Counted from the stretch's first letter, positions 24,393 to 38,790 are shown. The stretch is DNA of 64,000 nt from Ceratotherium simum simum (GCF_000283155.1 NW_004454166.1:9370662-9434661), one strand, 5' to 3'. Notes: a model not told the origin generated them from the letters alone. A program made the numbers and translations.

Positions 24393-25159
24393 CCCCAAAA
24401 AGGAATCTTAATACAAAGCCCAAAACTCTTTCTCTTACATCACCGTTTTCCAGTCTTCAATCACTTACAAACTACTCGCACAAGTTTTACCATATCCACA
24501 CAAAACAACGTCTTCTTTAAATTAACTTTAATTTTTTCCTATTTATCATCTTCCTAAGCACTAATACCAGTGAAATTCCAATTTGATATGGGTTAAAATT
24601 AAAAGTTGTCATCTGTGTACTGCCTGAAATCATCTCAGATACCACACAAAACTCATTCAGAGAAACACTCCTCCTTGCCAGTCTGCAACTCACAGAGACA
24701 GAATCTAGACCTGTCACTTTTTCTAGAGTTTCTGAGAAGTTGTGCAATTTTTATATTTCCATTGGGTTGCAATAACGATAGGGACTTATCAAGAAAAAAT
24801 GCACCTCACACTGGCTCCCAAAACATTAATTTAGCTACTACTCAACCTACAACCTGGATGTTTGTAGGTTTAGGAAGAAAATAATAAAATGTCCAAAAAG
24901 TTCCAGTGATGAGAAAATTGGGTAAGACCCCTCTGTAAGCCTTCCTACATGGGGTTCTCACTAGGAGGCTTTCAAGGATAATTAGACTTGTCTATGACTT
25001 AATTCTTAAAAGTGGAGGTCTTCTCAGTTGGAAGATTAATAGAATAGCACAAGATAGCACTGTAGAAAGAACTGCATGGAGCAGCAGAGGTTCAGCTGTG
25101 TTCCATTCCCAGAATATCCCTCTGGTGGCTGGGCAAACTTGGGAAAGTCACTCCTCCCT

Positions 25160-25330
25160 TCTGGATCAGATTCTTTTCTAGAACAGATGTTCCACATGGA
25201 CAGGGGCCAAATTTGTTCTGTACATCTCTGTGTCCCAGCACCTAGAACAGTGGTTTTCCCATATGAGGTGTTCAATAAATATTGGCTGAACAATTGAATC
25301 AATCAATCTATTTATCTATGAATGAACTAA
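25160..25330 (+). repeat. L2 LINE 3' end
   Basis: TGTGTCCCAGCACCTAGAACAG and GAGGTGTTCAATAAATATTGG mark an L2 terminus. Confidence 0.7.
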
Positions 25331-26124
25331 ATGGCCTCTAAGGTCTTGTCCAATAGGTGGAAATAAAATGAAGCTTCAGCCCAGGAAACCATGGTACTAG
25401 AAGAGAGTATTTGAGGAGAGACTCCCATATCCACAAATTTTCGGTGGATAGTCCAATGGATTTAGCACATGCAAGCTGAAGGAAAGAACAAGTCCTCCAC
25501 CTAGATCACAGGAGCAGGAGCCCAGTGGCCCAGCACTGATGACAACATAGGTTGGTGGATCTTTAAGAGCCTGAGTGGTCATGTCTCAAAGGGGTTGTTA
25601 GTCTCCAGTGGACTGATCCAAACCTCAAGCTTCGGTCCCACAGTCACCAATGGCTTGAATGAGAAGAAAGAGAGCTATTTATCAAATTCCTACATGACAG
25701 GAAACAACAAGCAGCAGCAAATATAGTACATAGCAAAATCAGAATCTAAAATGGTTTTGGTAGGACAAGATGACATGGGGAATCTAAAACTGCAAAACAG
25801 AAAAGAGAGAGATACTTTCCCTTTAGGTTCAATAAGCCAACAGCACCATTAAGAAATGGAGAACAAGTAACTTGCAATATTGTATATTTAAAAGAATCCG
25901 CAATTTTGGTTGACGGCACATGGAATATGAGTCAACAGTGTGACGCGGATGCCAAAGAGCCTAACGCAATCTCAGATTGCATTAACAGAAATACAGTGCT
26001 CAGAACACTGTTTCAGGGTTTACATTTTACTTTGCAAAACTAACTTACCTATTATTCTAAAGCATAAGAAATTAAGGCTCAGAGAGTTTAAATGGCTTGG
26101 CCAAGATATCACCACTCCAAAGTA

Positions 26125-26352
26125 ATCACAGCTCATATTCACTAAGTGCTTCCTATGTGCCAGATGCTGTTTTTAAGCAATTAAATGTTTTATCTCATTT
26201 ATTCCTGACAAAAATCCTATGAGATAGATTCTCCTATTGTCCTCATTTTACAGATGAAAAGAGTGGTCCAAAAGGGCCTAAATGACTTATTCACAAGTCA
26301 CAAATCTAGCAAATAAGATACCCTAGCACTCTTTCCTCTGGGCCACACTGTC
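26125..26352 (-). repeat. MIR SINE
   Basis: Antisense MIR: TTCACTAAGTGCTTCCTATG, CCTCATTTTACAGATGAAAAG and CACAAGTCACAAATCTAGC. Confidence 0.8.
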
Positions 26353-27695
26353 TTTCTGTAGTAGAAGAAATAACCCTAGCTCTGCCTCTGCTCTACCAGA
26401 CAAGGGCCCTCCAGTAGATGAGGAAGGACTGATGCTGTGATTGGGGGCTGCTACCTCTCTGTGTCCTGCACTGGGGCACACATGTGTGCAGGACCAGGAA
26501 CCTACAGGCAAGGGAACAGCATCCAGATGGCCTGGCTGTGCAGCCAGGAGTGGTCCATCTGGGAGCTCCTCGAAGCTGACTCAGGAGCCTAAGCACAGTC
26601 ACACATCTGATGTGAAGTGACACCGCCTCCGTGCCACCCTACTTTGCCTCCCTTTGTCATCAGGTCCCACACTGCCCACTGCCTTCTTTCCTACTCAGGA
26701 AATGCACAGTTCTGGCTCCCCAAGAAAAAGCTCCAATCCAAGTCTGGTTTAAACTCTAGCACTTTATACCATTTCTTCTTTCAGCAAGTGGATCACAAAC
26801 TGGGAGGCCTTTCAGCAAAAGCTGGCCCACCCCAGCCCTCCTGAAACACCAAACTGAGTGACAAGTACTTTCCTGGAGCAGTGGCAGCAGCTGGCCCATG
26901 ATGGGGGTCATTTATCACTGCCGTTGTTTAGAACCATCAGTGCCTGGTGATAATAAAAAGCAGACCGACTTTTAGGTGGCTTCGTTACTGCTTTTAAATT
27001 CTCTACAGATCATGCACGTGATCATTGCCTGCACCCAGCTGACTGCTCCCACGGCCCCTTGCCCTCTTGGTAGGCCACAGCCTAGGAGGCTGTTCCATGA
27101 CTTCTAGCCAATGCCTCAGTCAGCAAACTGCCAGCATCTCAAACACTTTCTCAATGGCATGCAATAAACTGTCTGGGCACTTACCAGATCCGAGAGAAAG
27201 ATTTCGCTTTTTAAAGATCAGAGTTCAACCGCCCATCAGACTAAATCAAATGACTAGAGGGAAGATAAACTGCATTTTCCTTTTAGAAATAAATGCTTAA
27301 CTTTCACTTATCCATATCAAGTTGCAACTTTAATTGCTCTTATATGCACAGATGTATCCCCTGTCTATAAATTTGCCCATTCACTGCAACCATATGGCCA
27401 AGCCCAAATAAGTGAAGTGGGCAGGAACCTGCACCCCTAACGGTCCTAACGCCAAGCCTGTGCTATTTCACTCAGGGGATTTGTCTTCTGTCTCCCCAGA
27501 GGAGGCCAGCACCCTCCTTGTCTTCCTAGTTTCTTCTCAGGCACCTCCTGCAGAGAGGCCTTACAGCCCAGCCACTGAGGAGGAAACCCCGTAGGGAAGA
27601 GCTAACAGGAATAAGCGTCAGGCCACCGGGCTGCTATCTCCCTGGCGCAGGTCAGTTTCCAATTAGGAACCAATATGCAGAAGGCTTTCGCTTAC

Positions 27696-27814
27696 TTGAG
27701 CTGGAACGCTTGATCTGCCGTAACGTTCTCAGAACTTTGCCTATGTCCTTCATGCTGGTGTCTTTCTGGCTGTATAAAAGAAGCCGCCGAGCATCTGAGA
27801 AGAGGCGAGACACA
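27696..27814 (-). CDS. ABCA1: ABCA1 exon 5, residues 101-141 (extracellular domain 1)
   Basis: The 119-nt exon has a CTACAG acceptor and a GTAAGC donor. It encodes [30 protein letters not shown] and LRQIKRSSS. This is a soluble, charged, probably helical part of the first extracellular domain. It differs from remembered human at five residues (Ala to Ser, Met-Arg to Ile-Gly, Gln to Arg, Lys to Arg). It ends one base into codon 141, which becomes Ser here and Asn in human. Confidence 0.97.
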
Positions 27815-29300
<1,486 letters not shown>

Positions 29301-30304
29301 TCATTCTTTGAAGTGATTTGGGGACTTGATAGGAAGTCCTGTCCATCTCTTTTTGTTCCACCCACACACTGCTCCATCTCAAATCTGTCTGCCCCATTCC
29401 CCACATCCCAGAGACCTGCCACCTCTGGACTAATCTGACCCTTAGTTGGAAACTTGGCATCAGATAGCGGTTCTTAATCTACTTGACATTCTGAATGGGA
29501 TTCATGACACCAACCTTGGGAAAGTGACCAGAAGGGCAGATTAGCCCATAGACAGAAAGTGTCTGGCATCCAGCAAGTACTTGGTCATCCTTAGCTCATC
29601 TTCCATCACTTGCCTCACCTTTCAGAGACATAGAGGGGCCCTGGGGATGAATTCATCAAATTCCCTCACACCCTAAGGAGGAAACTACGGCAAGATAAAG
29701 TGGCTGATGAAGAACACTCAGGGAGTCAGTGGGCAGGACTGGGATAGAACCCACACTTCTGTGATCCCAACCCACGCTCCTTCCCTTACACCTGTGGCCT
29801 CCTTCATACTCTAGCTCTTCTCAATCCCCTCTGGTACTGTCCTCTGTCGGCCAAATGTATGTTAGTTTCACCTCCTCTGCCAGCTCACAAGCTCTTCAAA
29901 GGCACCTACTAAACATGCTTGACTTGGGGTGAGATGTCATCTGTGAAGTGACATTCGTTGTTGTTGCTGTTTTGTCACTCATTAAAACAGTGAGCTCCAT
30001 CCAATAGGTCATCTCCTCACTCTCTTCCCTTCAATATGGAGGAGCTTCTTACAAACAGCAAGATGGGGTGCATTTGGGCTGGTTGTAGGCGTGAAAGGCA
30101 CAGTTTGCTTTGTGGCAGTCAGCCATGGATGCTGCTTATGAAGATCAAGATAAATGTGTCCTGGAACCAGAGGCTCTTAACCTGAGGACCAAGCATGTGT
30201 GAATTCCTCTGGACAGAAGGCCATGGCTCCAGCTTTCATCATATGCTCAGGGTTATCTGTGACCCCAAAAGAGTTAACAACCATTAAGAACCATGGCTCT
30301 AGGT

Positions 30305-30550
30305 GGCAAAGAGCCATGTATCTTCACAGGCTTTGGGGTCAGACCAACTAGGATTCAAATCCAGTCTCTGCAACTTGCTAAGCAGTGACTTTGGCCAAGT
30401 CACTGAACCTCCTAACCCTCAGTTTCCTCATCTGTAAAATAGTGATAAAATTACGATCTACTTCACAGAGCTGCAGTGAGTGTTATATGAGCTCTTACAG
30501 GCAAAGCATGTAGCAGAGTGCCTGGCACAGGGTACAGGCTCAATGAATAG
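30305..30550 (+). repeat. MIR SINE, near full length
   Basis: GGGTCAGACCAACTAGGATTC, CCTCAGTTTCCTCATCTGTAA and GAGTGCCTGGCACAGGGTAC appear in MIR order. Confidence 0.88.
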
Positions 30551-31439
30551 GCCTGTCGGGGTTATTGAGGCCCTGTGTGGTGAGCCTGCAATAGTACAAT
30601 AGTGTCCAGCTGGAACACTCCTTCCATCTCAGAGCTACCATCTTCCTCCAAAGTGGGAACCCTGTTTTATTCATCTTACTATTTTCATGCAAATGTGATG
30701 AGAGAGAGTCTCCTTGGAAGTTAACCCACAGCCAGGACTTGCTATACTTTGCATTTCAATATTGGGGTCCTTCTATCTGTCCTTTTCTTCTATCCATATT
30801 CCAACCAGAGAGGAAATATCCAGAGCAAGGATGTAACAAGATCTGATCCTTGTGGCCACCCCCTTCAGGGACTCTGGCCTGTTGAACATTTACTCAGTTA
30901 ACCACCTCCTTATCTCCCTGTTAATAGTTCAAGGAAAATCAAACAAGGTCCCTTGCCTAAGTCAGCAGCTCCTCATTCAGGGGAGATTTATGTGACCCAA
31001 CCAAATACTCGAAGGACCAAGGGATTCTCCCTTTTAACCTCCTGGAGATATTGGCACCAAGGACAGGGTAGTGTTGCTCCAGGCAGCACAGGGCAATGGA
31101 AAGTGAAGGTGTTTCAGGCTACTCCTTGGTGGGTGAAGCAAAGACCCTTCCCCATATGTTGTGTCCCATCCGATTTGCAAACAAAAGCAGGATGAGGACT
31201 TGGTGTTGGGTGCACAGGATGCCAATCAAATAACATAATGGACTCCCAAGACCCACAGAAGTGATTAGGACCTTGATGGCTCTGGGTCAAACTGGGAAAG
31301 ATTTATGGGGAAGAATTATACACCACAGAGACAAGATACCTCTGCAAGTTTCACCTTAGCTCTCTGCCCTTCCAGCTAGGTCCCTAGAAGGTGGTGAGAA
31401 TGGGGGGTAAGGTTGTAAAAAGTGCATAGATGGAGGGCA

Positions 31440-31640
31440 AAAGTCTCATTTGCCTTCTATAGGTACAGGAATTTCACAATATCTCTGAGAATCTATGGTC
31501 CAGATTCAGAGGGATCTGGGTTAAAATGCAACAACTTGCCCAAGATCACAACTTCAGCAAGTGGCAGAGCTAGGATCCAAACCAATCCCAATTTGTCTGA
31601 TGCCAAAGTCTGCGCTATTTCCACTACACCATCTTGCTTG
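31440..31640 (-). repeat. MIR SINE
   Basis: CAACTTGCCCAAGATCACAAC, AGTGGCAGAGCTAGGATCC and a CTGCGCTATTTCCACTACACC end are antisense MIR motifs. Confidence 0.75.
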
Positions 31641-32219
31641 CTTGAGATCATTCCAAAGAGAGGATAGCCTAGCAGACAAAAAAGCTGAGTTTTCACTAAA
31701 ACGTGTACTTCAGTGAGGCTTAGGGTAACGCTTAAACAAAATTAAATGTGTATTTGCTCATCAATCTTTGGGGTTCCAAAAGAGAAAGCAAAATTACCTC
31801 CCAGGCCCACATATTTAGTGTGTATTTCATTTTATGCTCCTTTCTTTTTTGGAGAAATCAAAAAATCATGTCTAGTAGAATGTTCTCGAGGTTTTGTGGG
31901 TTTTTTTTAAACTTGAATATGTAGAACGTGTACTAGCAAATTAGAAGGGAAATAACTGCCATGGTGTGCTGTGAGAGAGATGGGGCCAGACCAAGAACAC
32001 ATTAAAAGATGACCCTGGCCCCATCCTGCAAGCCTACGGGGCTGGCGGGGTGTGGGTAGAACTGGTTAATGGTGAGAAAAGTCACTGGGGCAATGGAGCA
32101 GAGGTCCCAGGTGAAGATCCCACACAAATGGGAGGTTCTTTTCAACTGGGACATTTCTGCAGTGTCAATCCATCCAGCAAGCCCAGCCAAGAGAGAAAGA
32201 CTGTGAATGTGGGATAACA

Positions 32220-32400
32220 CTCACGACAACCGTGTGGGGTAGGTATTCTATTATTTCCCTTTTATAGAAATGAGGAAAGTCAGGTAGAGAAGCTAAGTCA
32301 CGGGCCCAAGGTGATATACCTAGTAAGTGTTGAAGCCAGGATTCAAACCCAGGTAACCTGACATCTACAGCTTGTGTTCTTAGCCACTACTGTATTTTCT
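32220..32400 (-). repeat. MIR SINE
   Basis: AAGTCACGGGCCCAAGGTG, CCAGGATTCAAACCCAGG and TTCTTAGCCACTACTGTA are antisense MIR motifs. Confidence 0.82.
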
Positions 32401-32429
32401 ACGCTCACTGTGAAGGCCAACATCAAAAC

Positions 32430-32650
32430 ACACGCTTGAGAGTCAGAGGACCTGAGCTTTATTTCATCTCCGTCACTTAGACATGTGACCTCAGACAAGT
32501 CCCTGTACTTCTCTGAGCCCCAATCTACTTATCAAGAAATTAAAGCAAATGATAACAATAATAAAGTCTATTATACAAGGTTGTTATGAGAATCAAATGA
32601 AATGATACTAATCAATCTGAAAAGTTCTACACAAATGCTGCTTAAAATGA
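32430..32650 (+). repeat. MIR SINE
   Basis: GACATGTGACCTCAGACAAG and CAAGGTTGTTATGAGAATC mark a sense MIR 30 bases after an antisense one. Confidence 0.8.
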
Positions 32651-33003
32651 TATGTTCCAGGATTTGCAACTGTGTAATAAAGACATAACGCATATGAAAG
32701 AGACTGACAGGGACCGGATGATAGTAGTGTAAGGCATTGCCTTAGAGGGCTTTTTTAATCACCACTTTCTGAACTATCAGTAAGGCTATTTTACTTTCAT
32801 GATTTAAAATGTATGAAACAGATGTTGGCTATTATAATAATTACTATTATCACCATTCACTAGAACTGAAAATAGTTTCCTGAGTTCATGCCTTATCAAA
32901 AAATTGGAAGCCTAGCTTTTCTGTTCCAAACCATTTGTGCTGTTTCCTAAAGATAGCCTCTTGGAAAGGTTAAACTTAGCCCATGCCCATTGCCTGGATT
33001 TCA

Positions 33004-33342
<339 letters not shown>

Positions 33343-33369
33343 TTAAGAAAGGGAAACTGCTTCCCACCC

Positions 33370-33630
33370 TGCTTCATCTGGCTCACTTCGACTCATTCTT
33401 CAAGATTCAAGCAGGCATGATTTCCTCTACTAAAATCTCAGGCTGAGTTAGAAGCGCTTCTCCTGTGCTGCCACAGAGACCCCTGCACACTCCTCCCATA
33501 GCATTTTCCTTAAGCCCCTGAAATCATGTGTTTCTGTCACTAGCTTCCTCACTGCAATATGAGCATCCTGAAGACAAGCACTGGATCTGAGTCATCTCTG
33601 CATTCCTAGCCTTAGTGTGGTATCAGGTAC
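33370..33630 (+). repeat. L2 LINE 3' segment
   Basis: CATTCTTCAAGATTCAAGCAGG, GCAATATGAGCATCCTGAAG and CATCTCTGCATTCCTAGCC resemble the L2 3' region. Confidence 0.65.
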
Positions 33631-34232
33631 GTAATGACGAAAGGAGAGGGCCAGGGCAACCTGCTGTGCTAAATACACACCACCTCTGCCCCTTTAAATG
33701 CACACGAAGTTGCCCCATGGGGCAGAGAAGAGGACTCCAAAGGACAGTGGAAATTCACACACATGGTTCCATATGAACCTGTGTGCACCCAAGACTGGAA
33801 AAAGTGCAAAGTTCTTCTCATCCATCAATGTCTGGTCACCATCTTCTCCAATGGGTTAGAAGATTATTAAACTTGTAAGTAAGCATGATCCACTGGTTAA
33901 AGCAATGAGGTTTCTCTAAAAGACAACCCTATATCAATGAGTTACCAGGGATAAATAAGCACAGAGTCAGGATGGAAATCATTAGACATAATTTAATTGA
34001 ACCAGTGTGTTCAGACAACTAGTCACACTGCCTGAAGTCTCTCACCTCTTTCATTTCTAGACTCCGACATTCTAATTAGGATGAACACCAAAGAGCCCAG
34101 AAGAGTCATGGGGTCTTGTGGTTAAGAGTAATTACAACTGTGGTTTCAGAGCCATGAAGCCAAGAGAAGACTACTATGAAAGCCCCCTTTTGCATTAAAC
34201 AGAATGTTTTTCTTGATCCTCAAGTCTATATA

Positions 34233-34470
34233 TATTTTATTTTAGGAGGATGATCAGCCCTAAGCTAACACCCGATGCCAATCCTCGTCTTTTTGCCGAG
34301 GAAGATTGGCCCTGGGCTGACATCCCATCTTCCTCTACTTTATATGGAATGCTGCCACAGCATGGCTTGACAAGCGGTGTGTTGGTGTGCACCCGGGATC
34401 TGAACCTGCGGACCCCGGGCCGCCGAAGCAGAGCACGTGCGCTTAACCGCTGCGCCATCGGGCTGGCCCC
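34233..34470 (-). mobile_element. ERE SINE (tail type A)
   Basis: Antisense ERE: T-rich start, GAGGAAGATTGGCCCTGGGC, CCACAGCATGGCTTGACAAG, and a tRNA-like end at CGCTTAACCGCTGCGCCATCG followed by GGGCTGGCC. AGTCTATATA occurs on both sides (34223-34232 and 34471-34480). Confidence 0.93.
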
Positions 34471-34489
34471 AGTCTATATAATTTTATTG

Positions 34490-34875
34490 TGGAAAATCTG
34501 AAATTAAAAAAAATGCAAAAAAGTAACAAAAGGTAAATATAAATTACCCTTAATCGTACTTCCCTAGTAAATTGAGCTAACAATGGTTCTCTGTTAATAT
34601 TTTTTGTCTTTTTTTCTATGCATACATAAATGATATCTTTTCTCTACAAAATTGAGATTATATAGTACATATACTTTTGTATTTTTCTTTTTCATTTAAC
34701 ATCATACTGGGAGTGTTTCCCACGCCATAAAATATTCTCTTGAAATATGGATTTTAATGGCAACTTGATATTCCACTCTGTGAATAGATCATAATTAATT
34801 CGACCTTTCTGCTATTGCTGGTGCTTCAAATTGTTTTTGGTTTTTTGTTTATTATTTGCTGTTGGATTTTTGGTA
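34490..34875 (-). repeat. Antisense L1-like fragment
   Basis: Its reverse complement resembles the 3' end of L1 ORF2 (the target-cell phrase seen at GATATTCCACTCTGTGAATAG). Family uncertain. Confidence 0.4.
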
Positions 34876-35489
34876 TTTTAAGTAATCTGTTTTTAATTTC
34901 CAAAGACCTCTGATACGGTTCCACATTAAACTCTTTTTTAAATCTTTTTGGAAGGAAATACAAGGATGATAGTGGATGTCCTAGGGTGATAAGAACATGG
35001 GTGATTTTTTCAATACTTCCCTCTGCTTCCTAAATTTTCCATAATGAGCATGTATTACTTCTCTAAGGGAACAAAAAAACTACTGTTACCATATAACTAT
35101 GAAGAATAGTTTGCTACAGATAGCACACCAGGAAAAGAAAAGACAAATGGGTCCCTCTTTGGAAGAAAGCATGCTGTCATGGGGTCTCCAAGACCAAAGA
35201 CAGGGCTGGTCTTGCTAAATATTTCTGTAAATAACCCCAAAGAGGCAACACACACTGAAAGCTCCAAGCTTTCAAAAGACCTCTTCTATCAGCTGAGTTG
35301 GATGTCCCTCACTGGAGCTCCAGGATACTCTGAGCCTTTAACAGCACTTGGCACAGCAGGGGCCCTATTTATATAGGAGCTTCTCCCTTAGTGTCACCTT
35401 CTTCTCATTAAGCCACATGATAAGGGCTTAAAAAATGTGTGTTGAGTAAGAGAATGAACTGAAGTTTATAGAATAATGAAGATGGAAAT

Positions 35490-36045
35490 ATAAATCAGTT
35501 GAGCCCTTTGGGAAAGCAATTTGGCCATATGTATTCAAAAGATATGTTTATCCCATTTGACCAAGTAATATACTCAAGAATACATCCTACAGAACTAAAT
35601 CTAAAATATCAAAAAGCTATATGCATGAAGTTATTCATTCATTGAAACACTATAATTGCAAAATATTGGAAACAACTTTTTTTTTTTTTTTAAGATTTTA
35701 TTTATTTATTTTTCCCCCCAAAGCCCCAGTAGATAGTTGTGTGTCGTAGCTGCACATCCTTCTAGTTGCTGTATGTGGGACGCGGCCTCAGCATGGCCAG
35801 AGAAGCAGCGCGTCGGTGCGAGCCCGGGATCCGAACCCGGGTCGCCAGCAGTGGAGCGCGCTCACTTAACCACTAAGCCACGGGGCCGGCCCTGGAAACA
35901 ACTTAATTACACAGCAATAGGGAAATGATTAAATTATGGTACACCTACTAGACAATATACTATGCAGTCATGACAACAATGTTTGTCATGACACTACTAA
36001 CCATGTAATATTAAATGAAAAATGCAGAACACAAAATTGTATGCA
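35490..36045 (+). mobile_element. Old L1 ORF2 3' fragment, split
   Basis: GGGAAAGCAATTTGGCC, ATACATCCTACAGAAC and TATTGGAAACAACTT are followed, after an ERE at 35679-35892, by AATTACACAGCAATAGGG and TGATTAAATTATGGTACACC. The two parts join into one old L1. Confidence 0.8.
35679..35892 (-). mobile_element. ERE SINE (tail type B)
   Basis: On the minus strand it has GGCCGGCCCCGTGGCTTAGTGG (A-box region), a GGTTCGGATCC B box, and a tail through GCAACTAGAAGGATGTGC to an A-rich end. TGGAAACAACTT is duplicated at 35667-35678 and 35893-35904. The tail differs from the other four EREs. Confidence 0.92.
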
Positions 36046-36069
36046 TTCCAAGCTTACAGCTAAATAAAA

Positions 36070-36225
36070 TCACTTACAATATTAATCCTCTGAACAATCC
36101 TGTGATGTAGGAACCATCATTGTCTCCATTTTATATGTGGCACAGCTAAAGCTCAAGGAAGGGGAAGCCACAGAGATAGTCAGTGGCAGGGTTGAGATTA
36201 GTGGCTAGTTCTGTCCAACTCCGGA
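36070..36225 (-). repeat. MIR SINE
   Basis: CATTGTCTCCATTTTATATG and GGCAGGGTTGAGATTAGTGG are antisense MIR motifs. Confidence 0.65.
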
Positions 36226-36282
36226 GACCATATGAAATTCTATTTGACACAGCAAGTGGCCCAGGTGGGAAACGACCCCACG

Positions 36283-36318
36283 AGGTGCCGTGGTCAAAAA
36301 AGGTGCCGTGGTCAAAAA
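36283..36318 (+). repeat. Perfect 18-bp tandem duplication
   Basis: AGGTGCCGTGGTCAAAAA occurs twice in direct succession (36283-36300 and 36301-36318). Confidence 0.97.
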
Positions 36319-36369
36319 ACATCAACAGGTTCCATAGAGGCAAAATGAACTTGTGGCCTGTAGATTCAT

Positions 36370-36580
36370 AATAGTTACAGCCAACACGGAGCACCTACTG
36401 TGTACCAGGGATTTTTATGCAACTCTGTGAGGCAGGTTGTATCACTACCATTTTAGAAGTGAAGAAACTATGGTTGGGACAGGTTATGAGCCATAGCCTG
36501 GTAAGAGAGTGCACCAGCATTTGAACCCAGATCTACTGACCCCATGTGCTTTTGCACCCATGCTGCCTCTTACAGAGCCG
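36370..36580 (-). repeat. MIR SINE
   Basis: GGAGCACCTACTGTGTACCAG, CATTTTAGAAGTGAAGAAAC and ATTTGAACCCAGATCTACTG are antisense MIR motifs. Confidence 0.78.
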
Positions 36581-36889
36581 TGGGTGCGACATATACCTTT
36601 TAGGATGGCCATTTAGGAGGAGTCTAGCACTCACCAGCCCTCCTGAGCACTGATCTGACCCAACGAATCAAGCCTTATGCTCCTGGACATTCCTGCAGCC
36701 CCCACATCCAGGACCCTGCAGAGCAGCAGATGCTCAAAATATGTTGACTCGTTGAAAAAAATGAATGGATCTTCCCCATGGCACTGATAGCAAAGGGCAC
36801 AAAGAAAATCTTACAAATCATATTCAGCAACTGAAGCCAGTGGGTGTAAGCAGATTAGGGAAAGAGGTAAGAAAAAGACTGGTAATAAT

Positions 36890-37135
36890 AATAACGGCTA
36901 ACACTTAAACATGTCTTACTATGTATCAGTATTCTAACTACTTTACGTATATTAACTCATTTAATCTTCAAAAAACCCATTAGTACTATTATAATACCCA
37001 TTTTGCAAATGAGGAAACTGAGGCTCAAAGAGTTAATAAATTGCCCAAGGATACAAGCTTGGTAAATGGCAGAACCAGAATTCAAAGCCAGTGTGACTCA
37101 AGGGTCCCCGCTCTTGGCCACTATGCACCCCAACC
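36890..37135 (-). repeat. MIR SINE, near full length
   Basis: ATTAACTCATTTAATCTTC, TTGCAAATGAGGAAACTGAGG and AGTTAATAAATTGCCCAAGG are in antisense MIR order. Confidence 0.85.
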
Positions 37136-37837
37136 TCCTTACACTCCCTGCTCTATTACCAGAGTATCTAGACTCTTGATCTTTCAAAGGCCTTGCTGAG
37201 CTGAGACACTAACATGTATGAATGAATCAAGAGACTGTCTCCAAAGCTCACACCACCCAGAGAACTCATGAGAGACAAAATTCAATCTGAGCCCTTTTAC
37301 TTGCTACCTCTAAAATTATTTCTGTCATTGAACATAGAATTCACTTCCAAACTCAGGGGAATCTTCTAGGTATTTCTTTTCCTAATAGCCTCCCTCTAGA
37401 AACGTAACTTGACTTCTGCCAGGAATGCCATTCTGGCTCCATTCATTATTCAAATCAGATTTCTCCCCCATCTCTAAGCTTAGCACTTTTCCTTCACAGA
37501 GGCCCTCACAAACAGCTTGGAAGTAAGACTGATGCTCTACTGCTAGAAACTCCTCTAGAAACTCTTCTAATCTTACTTTGGTACCTACCCGCTCACCTCC
37601 ACACCTCCTCCCCCATGAGGTGGGGGAGATGGAGAGGAACACTGTTTTCAAAAGGTGTTTCTCACCAAAGTCAAAAACTCAGAAGCTTTTTCTCAGTGTT
37701 GGGTATTAAAATAATAATTCTGGTATTTAAGTGAATTGCTACACTGACCTGCTCTGGGGAGCACCAAAGCATCACCTTGCACTTTCCACCTCGTAATTCC
37801 TCAGCTATAACATGGGGATAATATGAGCAAGCATTTA

Positions 37838-38025
37838 GAGCAGGGTTTCTTTACAGCAGCACTATTGACATTTTGGGCCATATAACTGTTGTGAGGGGCC
37901 CTCCTATGAATTGTAGGATGTTTACCGTATCCCTGACCTCTACCCATCAACAGCACCAACCACCCCTGCCCAGGATTGTGACAACCAAAAAATATCTGCA
38001 GACCTTACCAAACGTCCCTGGGGCA
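37838..38025 (+). mobile_element. MER20-type hAT-Charlie element
   Basis: CAGGGTTTCTTTACAGCAGC, CACTATTGACATTTTGGGCC, TGTAGGATGTTTACCG and CCAAACGTCCCTGGGG fit the MER20 pattern. Confidence 0.75.
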
Positions 38026-38389
38026 TTAAAATAGTGATAGAATACTTTTTAGAACTTGATAAGGTAGTAAGATTCAATGGGAAAAAGAAATAGATGAAAA
38101 TATCAAACAATATTCTGAGAGGCAAAAAGGAAGTGTGAGACAATGAGATCCACAAGATATCAGAACATTCATCAAAGTAATAGCACGTTCTGGGCTGTAT
38201 CAGCATCAAAATAAAAAATATTTATCACATGACCAAATGAATAACCCCAAGATAGCCCTCTACACAGAGAAGATTTTAATAAATGTTCCAAACATAACTA
38301 GAAAAAGAATCACTGTTTGACAAAAGCTGCTGGGATGACATGACATAAATGAAGAAAAATTCATTTTAGACCCATTCTTGATACCATAC

Positions 38390-38790
38390 ACCTCAATTAG
38401 GTCTTGGAAAATTAAAGAATCGTTATGATCAAATCAGAGAAATGCTGGGGGGGGGAAACAATTTTTAAAACCACGCTTGCCCTCCCAGAACTATAAAGCC
38501 TCATGTATTGATGGTGGCTTTTTAAGTTGGTTTGATCCTTTGGAAGGACATCGGATCATACACTTCAGGGGCCATTCCTCTTTGACCTTATAATCCCACT
38601 CCTGAGATTTTGGTCTAAGGAAATAACACAAAAGTAAGAAAAGGCTAGATATACAAAATTTTTATAGTAGTTTATTTATAACAGCAAATACTGGAAACAT
38701 CTAAATGTTGGCCGCAGGGTATGGACTTATAAAATAAAAACAGCATCGTTGGATTACTGTAAAGCTACCAGAAACGTCAATAGCATCATC
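38390..38790 (+). mobile_element. Old L1 ORF2 3' fragment
   Basis: AATCCCACTCCTGAGATTTTG, AAGGAAATAACACAAAAG and TTTATTTATAACAGCAAATAC are L1 ORF2-derived phrases. Confidence 0.7.

Larger units (their letters stand above)
10893..27695 (-). other. ABCA1: ABCA1 intron 5
   Basis: This 16.8-kb intron has many MIR, L2 and MER5-type repeats, two EREs in opposite orientation, a purine-rich tract at 18720-18970, a short retroposed mRNA tail at about 16 kb, and a GC-rich unique island at 16900-17100 carrying a DR4 element. The stretch 21800-22700 contains a 176-codon minus-strand ORF without a recognisable product. Unassigned stretches include 17100-17770 and 24450-25000. Confidence 0.93.
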
